Made by a program: the position numbers and the translations under genes
Assembly: GCA_027563935.2 (NCBI GenBank)
Contig: CM050451.1
Span: 101,087,565-101,151,564 of the forward strand
Length of the DNA: 64,000 nt
Reading direction: 5' to 3'
Source of the DNA: Costus lasius
Taxonomy: Eukaryota; Streptophyta; Magnoliopsida; Zingiberales; Costaceae
The notes under the pieces: model-generated
Database searches by the model: none
The model's input: only the letters and a program-made list of their open reading frames with translations
Told to the model about the DNA's origin: nothing
Part shown: piece by piece, positions 1-10,100 of the stretch
How the letters are laid out: each line of letters opens with the position of its first letter
How positions within the stretch are numbered: the first letter of the stretch is position 1

Positions 1-58
1 TCCGGTATCTTTCATGACTCGTGTTGCTTGTTTGGGGTTAAGATAACGGGATGTAACA
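1..58 (+). repeat. 3' end of the gypsy-1 5' LTR
   Basis: These 58 bases match the last 58 bases of the complete 3' LTR (16632-16689) without a difference and end in GATGTAACA. The primer-binding site follows three bases later. The remaining roughly 2.7 kb of the LTR must lie left of the window. Confidence 0.95.
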
Positions 59-61
59 GAA

Positions 62-72
62 TGGTATCAGAG
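62..72 (+). other. Primer-binding site of gypsy-1 (initiator tRNA-Met)
   Basis: TGGTATCAGAG lies three bases after the 5' LTR end. It is complementary to the 3' end of plant initiator tRNA-Met, the usual minus-strand primer of plant LTR elements. Confidence 0.9.
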
Positions 73-186
73 GGGGTTGGCTAGCTAAAACTTAGTTCTG
101 GGGAAAACATGTTTGTGTATTGCTAGACATCTGATAGGTTTATGTTTGTTTTCCTTACTATGGTATGTGTGTGTGTAGGAATTAAG

Positions 187-3100
187 ATGGTGCGATCCAG
201 AGGAAATGCTAGCAGTGAAGGCGAGCAGACCTCAGACCTCACGAGAGCCATTGCTACTCTGACAGGCATGGTACAGCAACAAGGTGCCATGATAGAGAGG
301 CAAGCTCAGATGTTGCAGCAGCAACAGACTCAGCATCAAGAAGCGCAACAGCAGCTTTTGCAGCAGTTGACTCAAGAGAGATCTCAGACTACTACTCGAG
401 GAGTGGGGACTAACTCTCAGGAGGACGCTCACAGGCGCTATGCCTCGTTAGTGAGTGAATTCCAGAAACTGGGTCCTAGCTCTTTTATGGGGGCTCAGAA
501 TCAAGTACTGCAGAGAACTGGCAGTTGGTTTTGGACAAGATTTTTCCAAGTCATGCATTGCTCGGATGAGGACAAGTTGTGTCTGACCACCTATATGATG
601 CGTGGTGACGCAGATGAGTGGTGGAAGGGCGTGGTGAGGCTTGCTGAAGAAAGACATGAAATAGTAGATTGGCCCTATTTCTTGTCTCAATTTAATGAGA
701 AGTACTTCCCCGATAGCTTGGTGGAGGACCGAGAGGTGGAATTTATTCATCTGGAGCAGGGTGATATGACTGTGGACCAGTATGAGTTACGGTTCACTAA
801 GTTGGGAAAGTATGCCCCTCACCTGATAAACACTGAAAAGAGGAGGGCTACCAAGTTTATCAGAGGTCTCAGATGGGACATTCGGGAGCAGGTTGGTGCT
901 CAGCACTTGGAGACTTACGTTGAGACTGTTGGACGAGCACGCACCATTGAGAGGTACATATCTGAGAGGAGTTCTAGTGTGGCCGTGACGGTGGTTCCTG
1001 CAGCTGAGGCGGCGGCTCCTCAGTATGGTAATGGCGGCAAGGGTAAGAAGTACCCTAGACATAAGGACTACAAGAAGAGCAGGTATAAGCCTTACTCTTA
1101 CAAGGCACCGCAGCAGTCCAGGGATGCACTGCAGCAGTCCAGGGATACCAGGGATGTAAAGAACAGCAATACTGAGAACTGGACTTGTCGTTATTGTGGG
1201 CTCAAGGGACATCTGATGAAGGATTGTTATAAGAAGAATGGTGTATGCTTCCGGTGTAAGAAACCAGGGCACATGGTTAAGGACTGCAAAGAACCAGAAA
1301 TGCAGCAGAGAGGCGCAGATAAGCCTACAGTCCAGACTAGAGTTTATGCTGTGGCTGAGAAGGATACACGAGCTTCCCGGTCCGTCGTGGAAGGTACCTT
1401 ATTTGTATTCGAGCAGTTAGCTCGCATTTTATTTGACCCTGGTGCAAATTTGTCTTTTGTATCTGTTAAGTTTGCTGCATGTTTACCTGTGTTGCCTAAG
1501 GTGCTGAATTATGTTATGTCTGTAAATACCCCCTTAGGAAAATCATTCTCTACAGATACTGTATGTGCGGATTGTGTAGTGCATGTAGAGGGTTATGAGT
1601 TTCTTGTGGATCTAATCCTTTTGGACATGCAAGATTATGATGTCAAACTAGGTATGGATTGGTTATCCTCACATCATGCCACTGTGGATTGCTTTGAGAA
1701 AGTAATCACCTTGAATCTGCTAGATGGGAATCGGCTTTTTGTGAGAGGTCTAGTGTCAGACCAAGGACCGCATGTGATATCTTTCCTGCAGGCCAGGAAG
1801 TTACTTGCTAGTGGGTGCAAGGGTTATCTTGCGCATGTTAAGGTGCAGGATGATTCTACTTCTGATTTGACTCAGATGGCGGTGGTGAAAGAGTTTCCTG
1901 ATGTGTTCTCTGAGGAATTTTCAGGCTTGCCACCAATACGAGAGGTAGAGTTTGGCATTGAGTTGGTGCCAGGTACTGCACCTATCTCCAGAGCTCCTTA
2001 CCGCATGGCTACATCAGAGTTGGCCGAACTTAAGAAACAACTGGAGGAATTGCTAGAGAAAGGTTACATTCGGCCTAGTGCTTCTCCTTGGGGAGCGCCA
2101 GTACTGTTTGTAAAGAAGAAAGATGGAACCCTGAGGATGTGTATAGACTACAGGCAATTGAACCAAGTGACTATCAAGAATAAGTATCCTCTTCCCAGAA
2201 TTGATGATCTTTTTGATCAATTACAGGGAGCTACAGTGTTCTCTAAGATTGATCTGAGATCAGGGTATTACCAGCTTAGGGTCAAGGATGAGGATATATT
2301 TAAGACTGCTTTCAGGACCAGGTATGGGCATTTTGAATTTCTAGTTATGCCTTTTGGACTGACGAATGCACCTGCCGTCTTCATGGATTTGATGAACAGG
2401 GTATTTCATGAATTACTTGATTCATGTGTGGTAGTCTTCATAGATGATATCTTGGTGTACTCTCGGACTACTTCGGATCATGTCAGTGACTTGCGTAGAG
2501 TGCTGGAGATCCTGAGGAAAAACCGATTATATGCCAAGGCTAGTAAGTGTGAGTTCTGGCTAGAAAAGATTAGTTTCCTTGGGCATGTGCTTTCTGGTCA
2601 GGGGGTGTCTGTGGATCTAGTTAAAGTGCAAGCCATCCTTGATTGGGGAAGACCGACTAGTGCTACTGAGATCAGAAGTTTCCTAGGATTAGCAGGTTAC
2701 TACCGGAGATTTGTTGAGGGATTCTCCAAGCTGGCGGGTCCTTTAACTAAATTGACTAGGAAGGAGGCCAAGTTTAATTGGGATGACAAGTGTGAAGAGA
2801 GCTTTCAGGAGCTGAAGAGAAGGTTGACTAGTACACCGATCCTCATTATTCCTAGTGATGGGGAAAGGTTTACTGTCTATACGGATGCTTCAGGCAAGGG
2901 GTTGGGTTGTGTCTTGATGCAGAAGGGTTCTGTGGTAGCCTATGCTTCGAGACAGCTGAAGGAGTATGAGTTGAACTACCCTACTCATGACTTAGAGTTG
3001 GCGGCCGTAGTCTTTGCTCTGAAGATATGGCGTCACTATTTGTTGGGTCAAGAGTTTGATCTGTTCACTGACCACCAGAGTCTCAAGTACATCTTCACTC

Positions 3101-3613
3101 AGAAGGAGTTGAACATGAGACAGAGAAGATGGATGGAGTTGATCAAAGACTATGACTTCTCTATTCAGTATCAGGCTGGAAAGGCCAATGTAGTGGCTGA
3201 TGCACTGAGCAGACATCCAGTTACTTCAGTAGCGGCACTACGGGTCAGTGAGTGGCAGTTACTGCAGGAGTTCAGAGATCTCAGGATCAGTGTTTCTCCT
3301 AAAGTTTAGTCGGGTTATGTGGCTTTCCTCAGAGTACAGTCTGCTTTGTTGCAGAAAATCAGAGATCAGTAGTCAGTGGATCCGAAATTAGTTCAGATCA
3401 GGGATAGTTTGGTTGCGGGTTCAGTTCAGGATTTTAGCTTGTCTGATGATGGTGTTCTTCGGTTTCGTGGAAGGGTGTGTGTCCCTGAGGAACCGAGCTT
3501 GAGGAAAGAAATATTGGAGGATAGCCATAATTCCAAATATTCTCTACATCCTGGCGTGACTAAGATGTATCAGGACCTCAAGAAAAGCTTTTGGTGGCCG
3601 GGTATGAAGAAAG
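187..3613 (+). pseudogene. Gypsy-1 gag-pol, 5' part (gag, protease, RT, RNase H, start of integrase)
   Basis: The polyprotein builds virus-like particles and copies the element RNA into DNA. I take the ATG at 187 (MVRSRG...) because the upstream in-frame ATG at 142 sits in a GT-rich leader. In order: a glutamine-rich N-terminus, a retrotransposon gag domain, two CX2CX4HX4C zinc knuckles near 1186-1305, an aspartic protease whose active-site triplet reads Asp-Pro-Gly at 1435-1443 instead of the usual Asp-Ser/Thr-Gly, RT with FIDDILVYS near 2440, and RNase H with TDAS near 2881 and DALSRH near 3200. In-frame TAG stops occur at 3307 and 3370. The frame then continues into the integrase zinc-binding region and is cut by copia-1 after 3613. 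The two stops, the altered protease motif and the insertion make it non-functional. Confidence 0.92.
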
Positions 3614-3859
3614 TGTTGGGGTATGCCCTTAAGACTAATGTTTGAGGTCTTGGGATTGTAAAAGTATCATGTAATAAACTGTTATGTTTATAAAGGCATG
3701 GTTGTTATTCAGTAAGCTACATTGTCTGCTGCAATATATGTTCTTCTGAATAATGTCTCAAAGCTGTTCAGCTAGGCTGACATGCAGTTATGTCCTTAGT
3801 CGAGATATCTTGGTGAACATGAGACAGCCTTGATATGGTTAAGACTAATATGTGTTCTA

Positions 3860-3960
3860 ATCTTATAGGATGCTTCGAGCATGGAATAAGATGTAGACTC
3901 ATGGGTACATTGGATGTACTGGACAGACCCTACTTGGATATTCCATTGCTTGTCACAATG
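3860..3960 (+). promoter_or_regulatory. Hairpin cluster near the LTR start (copia-1)
   Basis: Three consecutive inverted repeats. ATCTTAT (3860-3866) pairs with ATAAGAT (3886-3892), enclosing ATGCT/AGCAT (3870-3874, 3878-3882). GTACAT (3905-3910) pairs with ATGTAC (3914-3919). CATTG (3944-3948) pairs with CAATG (3956-3960). The corresponding stretch of the different copia-3 LTR also forms hairpins with other stem sequences. A role in RNA or DNA structure is inference. Confidence 0.6.
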
Positions 3961-4728
3961 TGAATAATCCTTGAATGCGACAAGTGGCACATTTCCTCTG
4001 ACTTGAGATCACTTGTGTTTTCTAAATGATGATTGTCATTATTTTGAGATAGTTCAATATCACTTGAAATATAATGATTATAGACTATCTTGGATGGTGA
4101 GCTTGAGTCAGGTTAGGGCACTAGTGATAGACATAGGATTGCCGTCTCCTTAATTGGAGTGTGATGTTCTAAAGGGGCCCCCTGGATGAGAAGATTGAGA
4201 AAGTGTATGGCCATACCCAGATGACTATGTTCATCTGATCTAATCATGCTCATCATATTGGAGTTACAAGCTTGACTTGCTTGTCCAATAAGAACATCCA
4301 GTGGTAAAGGAAATTTGTATGCTTTGTGAATTGATTCACACTTGTGTTGTTTTTGGGTGTAGTCTTGGAAGACTCTTTCCTTTATATCGGGAGACAGTGA
4401 TGTGTTGCTAGATACCCCTCACTGTTCATGATAACATAAGTTATCGTTACCGACATTTAAAGGAAACCCTTAGGGTCGCACAATTTGATGATATGGCTTT
4501 CTTAAGTCAGATCGTGTGGACTGAATTATTCGGGTTCAGTTTAAAGGGATTTAATCTCTGATTGTAAGTGAGATCTGGTCTGATCATGTTTGATTGATTA
4601 GGGCTTGAGATCGGTAAGCTTCGATTGAGAGAATGAATGCTAGATCAGTCAGATCAGGAGCATTGAGAGATTGACGGTCAGATCAAGAGCCTTAGGGTTT
4701 ATTTTGATCTGGACTTATTTCTTGGTTT

Positions 4729-4866
4729 ATTTGGTTAGTGGACCAAATCGGTTTGAACCAGCTCATGGATGAGCGTATGGTTCAAAGGTGATGTGGCATT
4801 TGCGATTGGGGTAAACCCAAGATCGCATGTGGAGAAGTGGGATGCTATTTTTGGATAGCACTTCTC
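4729..4866 (+). promoter_or_regulatory. Multi-hairpin module in the copia-1 5' LTR
   Basis: ATTTGGT (4729-4735) pairs with ACCAAAT (4742-4748). TTTGAACC (4752-4759) pairs with GGTTCAAA (4779-4786) and encloses GCTCAT/ATGAGC (4761-4766, 4769-4774). TGCGAT plus TGGG (4801-4810) pair with CCCA (4816-4819) and ATCGCA (4822-4827). GAGAAGT (4832-4838) pairs with ACTTCTC (4860-4866) around GCTAT/ATAGC. Other copies keep the first two pairings with changed bases. Function is not known. Confidence 0.65.
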
Positions 4867-5042
4867 AAACGTGGCCATGATCTCACGTCGCCCCTCTCTT
4901 GCCTCTTCACGCTTTGACGCCTCTTTGGGTTGTATTCGTGTGGCATTCACGTGTAGAGAAAGTCTAAGGCGACAAGAGGAAAAACGCCAAGAAAGAAAAG
5001 CTCTCCTTTCCCTTTGCATTCGATCAAGACGCCTTGGACGAT

Positions 5043-5058
5043 TCTTGCTAGCACAAGG
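5043..5058 (+). promoter_or_regulatory. CTAGCA-loop hairpin, copia-1 5' LTR (candidate RNA dimerisation hairpin)
   Basis: TCTTG and CAAGG pair (one T-G wobble) around the loop CTAGCA (5048-5053). The loop with its closing G contains the self-complementary hexamer GCTAGC. The same loop recurs in every LTR of this family with altered stems. Confidence 0.6.
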
Positions 5059-5303
5059 GATGACAAGAAGAAGCACATCTTCATCTTGTGTGTGACGATT
5101 TGGAGGAGATCTTCATTGTTCTCTTACTTCCAAGACGCCATCTTGAAATGGCCATGGTATGAATCGAATCACTTCTTTACAATCGGTTTTGTTAAGTTGA
5201 TCATATAATGCATGCTCATTGATCCTATGAAACCCTTTATCCGCTGCCCCCTTTCTTGTTTGCGCCACCATAGGGTTTTCGCCCCCTTTGGGGAACCTTC
5301 AAT

Positions 5304-5315
5304 TGGTATCAGAGC
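5304..5315 (+). other. Primer-binding site of copia-1
   Basis: TGGTATCAGAGC, two bases after the LTR end, is complementary to the 3' end of initiator tRNA-Met. Confidence 0.95.
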
Positions 5316-7128
5316 GAAGGTTAATGCATGTTTTTGTATGATTGCTTAAGCCATTTTGTGATCCATGCTTGCGAAAATGCTTAGATCTTCAATACATGCA
5401 TAAATACATGTTTAGTTGTCATAAGCGAAACTTGTATTTGTTTTTCTTGCGCATGTATGTTGGCGCTAGATGTAGTTTTTCTCAAACAAATATCACTTGC
5501 GCGACTCGTTGTAGATCTAAGATGCGCCTGCATTAAACCCTTAGACGGGTTATTAGGGTTGAAGTTATCCCCTAGGTTAGATCCAGATAGTCTGATCAGA
5601 CCATCTGACAGCCTAGATGGGTCGACCAGATAGCACCTTGGCGCATGCTAAAGGTGGCTATAGGTCGACTGCATCACAGGCGTGTAGCGATGTCTGATTG
5701 AGACAACCTGTGAACGCACATGAGTTAGGCCCGGGCTCACACCCGCTTGCCAGACCTCATTGTGGTCGTTCAGCCCTTGGCGCATGCATGGTTGACCTTT
5801 TTGGTCGACTCAAGTCAGTTAGGACTTGGTGCATGTAAGGGCAGTGGATCTGACTAGGTTGGATGAGTGGATCCCTAGTAATGGACCGTTGTAAGGTTGT
5901 AGGGCATATAAGCAAAATAAAATTGATGCCCATGGGGTTTTTCGAAAATTTTATTTTAATGACTGGATCACATGATGATTGATGCCATGTGTTTGTCTAT
6001 TTATTCTTATGTGGGCTGCCCATGTTAAATCTGTGCTGTGCTGGGGCCTGCGTGCCTGTATTAATATGTAAATTAATTATTGTGATCTGCGCATCACATT
6101 GCTTTTAATTTATAAAATGTAATTGACCTGCGTGTCAATCTTGTCTAGATAGTTAAATTTGTAATTTAATTAGACAAGAGCACAAAGCACACTTGGCAGA
6201 GGCGCATGCAGCTTGTGGCTTGACCAGGTGGGAGGTCTAGGGTTCGACCCTAGGACCTGGCGCATATTCCTGGTGGGCGCACCAGAGCTGCAGATGGCGC
6301 TTGGGCCCAGGTTTGGGCCAGATGAGCAGCGAAAGCCCCATGAAGAAAAGCAAGTGAAGACTTAAGTTTCTTAAGGTCTTACTTAGGCTATGGGCTTTTA
6401 CCACATAAGATTCATGCTTTCTTTTATTGGTTAAATATTGGAATTGCATGATTAGTTTATCTTCTGCTATCACCATAGGAATTGCATGATAGTGAAGAAG
6501 ATAAAAAGACCGTTAAAATCCAACGCTAAAATTTCAAGCTCGTAAGCCTTCTGACGCGAAACCTCACTGTTCTGACTATCGTTGGAGCCGTGTTGTACCC
6601 ACTCAGTGGGCACGTCCATCTATCTTCAGACGGTGCGGGATTACACCTGCGTGTTACAGAGTGGGGATTTATCCCTTCTCGTTGCTCAGCATAGCACGTG
6701 GTGGTCCAGGGAGTAGGTCGGGTCAGCTTGACCATGTAGGCTACATATGTGGCGCATATGGTAGCACATGGGGGCAGCCATCTGTGGGGTCAGAGATTGT
6801 GTTGTACCAACACAGTTGGCACAGTCTGCTGGATTGCCCAGATGAAGGGGAATCGCACGGGTTGACGATTGGCTGGGACAGCCTACCAGAGATTAGTGCT
6901 TGTCATCTCTGTGCATCTTATCTCGCCTGAGCGGGACGCGGAGACCAAGTATGAAATCTGGATCCCATCTCACTAAAAGAGTTCTACTCTTTCGGGCTGT
7001 TTTGCTGGATTTTTCAGCCAGATAAAATAGTGAGAAAAAGAATCTTTCTTAAGTCCTGATTGATTCTTAACATTGATACTGACCTTGCTGTTCTTGCATT
7101 GTTGTAGATACCTGCAGCAACGAACACC
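5316..7128 (+). other. Copia-1 untranslated leader
   Basis: 1.8 kb between primer-binding site and gag, without a recognisable gene. It holds a run of small hairpins at 6044-6178, two of them with CTGCGN loops. It ends in a splice-acceptor-like TTGTTGTAG about 20 bases before the gag ATG. A short open frame at 6661-6930 is open in most family copies, but its residues drift, so I do not call it a gene. Confidence 0.8.
6044..6178 (+). promoter_or_regulatory. Leader hairpin array with CTGCGN loops (copia-1)
   Basis: GGGC/GCCT around CTGCGT (6044-6057), GTGAT/ATCAC around CTGCGC (6082-6097), TTGAC/GTCAA around CTGCGT (6123-6138), then CTTGTCTA (6140-6147) with TAGACAAG (6171-6178). Equivalent hairpins are at 19988-20003 and 20029-20044 (copia-2), 50662-50677 and 50702-50717 (copia-5), and 56465-56480 and 56504-56519 (copia-4). 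The position downstream of the primer-binding site would suit a packaging signal, but that is inference. Confidence 0.6.
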
Positions 7129-10100
7129 ATGAACTTCAATGTGCGATCCCTACTGGAAAGGGAGAAGTTTGCTGGGCCGAACTTCTCTGACTGGTTTGGA
7201 CACCTTAAGATTGTTCTTAAGGCAGAGAGGAAACTGTATGTCCTCGAGACGGCGATACCGCCTCAGCCCGCTCCGAACGCCGCAAGGGCGGTTCGGGAAG
7301 CCTATGAAAAGCACGTCAATGATAGCATTGATGTCGCTTGCCTGATGCTAGCGTCTATGACGCCACCGCTGCAGCGTCAGCATGAGGATATGTCGGCTAT
7401 AGAGATTATAGCGAACCTCAAGATGCTGTATGCTGCACAGGCGAGGACTGAACGCTATAATTTGACGAAGCTGTTCTTTCAGAGCAAACTGGCTGAAGGG
7501 AGCCCAGTGGGAGCTCACGTGCTCAAGATGATTGGGCACAAGGAGGCTCTAGAGAAACTGGGGCATACCATCAATCAGGAGCTTGCTGTGGACATTATTC
7601 TGCAGTCTCTCCCGCCTTCATTCGACGCGTTCATTATTAACTTTAATATGAACAAAATCGATTGTACTCCGGCAGAGCTGCTGAATATGCTCTTGACTAC
7701 TGAGGAGACTCTGAAGGGTAAGCCTTCGACCTCTGTCTTAATGGTTCCTTCTAGGAACAAGAAGAAGGGGAAGAAGGGCAAGACCCCTGTCAAGAGCTAC
7801 AGCAAGGCTCTGAAGCAGAAGGTTAAGCGGTCCAAGGAATACAGGTGTTTCCACTGTGGCCAGCTGGGTCACTGAAAAAAGGACTGTAAAGCGCTCCAAG
7901 GAGATAAGAGGGGAAGCTTCGCTTCTGGCTCATGTATTTACGTGACAGAGGTCATGTTTTCTTCTTCTATATCATGGGTGTTGGACACTGCATGTGGAGT
8001 TCACATTTGTTCAAATGTACAGGAACTCAAGAGAAGAAGACAGGTGGGACAGCATGAGGTGGACCTACGCGTTGGAAACGGGGCACGGGTTGCTGCTGTT
8101 GCTGTAGGAGACTATTTCATTTCTTTACCATCTGGACTTGTATTAGAACTAAACAGTTGTTACTTTGTTCCCAGTATTACTAAAAATATTATCTCTATTC
8201 CTGCTCTTGTCAGGAAGGGATTTTCCTTTGAATGCAATATTTCAAAGTGTGTTTTATCTTATGATAATATTGTTTATGCAACTGGTTCAATTAACAATGG
8301 GTTATACATGTTGGACATGGAATGTTCTATACAGAAAATTGATATTAAGAAAGCCAAGAATACTGATGACAGCACCTTGATATGGCATAGTCGTTTAGGC
8401 CATATTAACGAGAAACGCATTAAGCGGTTGCATGAACATGGACTGCTGGGATCATTCTCCTATGAGGAGATTGATACATGCAAAGCTTGTTTGATGGGCA
8501 AAATGACGAAGTCACCTTTTCTTCACAAAGGTCAAAGGGCTTCAGGTTTACTTGACCTTATACACAGTGATGTGTGTGGGCCATTTAGTAAACATGCCAG
8601 AGGTGGCTATCAGTACTTCATCACCTTTACTGATGATTTCAGTAGATATGGGTATGTCTTTTTAATGAGACACAAGAGTGAATCCTTTGACAAGTTCAAA
8701 GAGTTCAAGAATGAAGTACAAAATCAGCTAGGCCGAAATATCAAGGCACTTCGTTCTGATCGAGGTGGAGAATACCTAAGTCATGCATTTACTGACTATC
8801 TGAAGGAGTGTGGGATCATCTCACAGCTCACTCCACCAGGAACACCGCAATGGAATGGTGTGTCCGAGAGGAGAAATAGAACGTTACTTGATATGGTTCG
8901 TTCTATGATGAGTCAAGCTAATCTACCTTACTCCTTTTGGGGTTTTGCACTGGAAACAGCTGCAAAAGTACTAAACCGAGTGCCATCCAAGGCCGTTTCA
9001 AAGACGCCATATGAATTATGGTATAAGAAACAGCCAAGCTTGACGTTTATCAGGATCTGGGGCTGCGAGGCTTATGTCAAAAAGCTCGCCTCTGGGAAAC
9101 TAGAGAACAGATCTGACAAATGCATCTTTGTCGGTTACCCTAAGGAAACTAAGGGTTATTATTTCTACGATCCCAAAGAGAACAAGGTTTTTGTTGCTCG
9201 GACGGCCATATTTCTTGAGAAGGAGTTTCTTCTGCAAGAGGCTAGTGGGAGAGAAATAAAACTGGATGACAATCCAGAGGCAGGACAAAGTGCTCAAGCA
9301 GAGTTGGATGAGCCTGAGCCGGTAGAACAGGTTATTGAACAACCTGAGGCTCAGACATCACGGGAACCGCAAAGATCCGGAAGGATCCGTCGTCAGCCTG
9401 AGCGCTATGACGGAGTCTACATCATTGATAATGATGAACCCCTCACTTATGCGGATGCGGTCAGTGGACCGGAGTCAGCGAGATGGCTTGAAGCTATGCG
9501 CGCCGAGATGGACTCCATGTCAGATAACCAAGTTTGGGATTTGGTTGATCCGCCTCCGGGAGTTATCCCAAAAGGTTGTAAATGGATCTTCAAGAAGAAG
9601 ATTGACATGGATGGTAACGTGGTTACCTATAAAGGCAGGCTAGTTGCGAAAGGTTTCAAACAAATCTACGGGATAGATTATGATGAAACTTTCTCACCTG
9701 TAGCCATGTTTAAGTCTATTCGGATTCTTTTCGCGATAGCAACATATTATGATTATGAGATCTGGCAAATGGATGTGAAAACAGCTTTCCTGAATGGAAA
9801 TCTGGATGAGGATGTGTACATGACACAACCTGAGGGTTTCACTGATCCATCAGATCGTCATAAGATATGCAAATTAAAGAAGTCCATTTATGGACTTAAG
9901 CAAGCATCAAGAAGCTGGAATATTCGTTTTGATGAATCAGTCACTGAATTTGGCTTCATCAAGAACGAGGATGACCCGTGTGTATATAAGAGGTTTAGTG
10001 GGAGCGTGATTACTTTCCTAGTCCTCTACGTCGATGATATCTTGATCATTGGAAATGACATTCCTGAAATGCATGCGGTTAAGGCATGGTTAAGGAAATG

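Larger units (their letters stand above)
3614..5301 (+). repeat. Copia-1 5' LTR
   Basis: It is 1688 bases, starts TGTTGGGGTATGCCC and ends GGGGAACCTTCA. The start and end are fixed by comparison with the 3' LTR and by the primer-binding site that follows. It holds several perfect hairpins (3860-3892, 3905-3919, 4729-4786, 4801-4866, 5043-5058) and a GGTATGAATC splice-donor-like word near 5156. Confidence 0.97.

Noticed and set aside
3796..3990. A 64-residue reverse-strand frame (MPLVAFKDYSHCDKQ...) repeated in every LTR of the copia-1 family
   Set aside because: It recurs only because the LTR recurs. It lies antisense across the hairpin region, and similarity between copies is no higher than for the surrounding DNA.
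5304..5315. TGGTATCAGAGC matches considered as pieces of tRNA genes
   Set aside because: Each lies just after an LTR and has no tRNA body around it; they are primer-binding sites.
6661..6930. Leader ORF (SIARGGPGSRSGQLDHVGY...) open in copia-1, -2 and -4
   Set aside because: Residue changes between copies are frequent, it is closed in copia-5 by TAG, the start differs between copies and no family is recognised.
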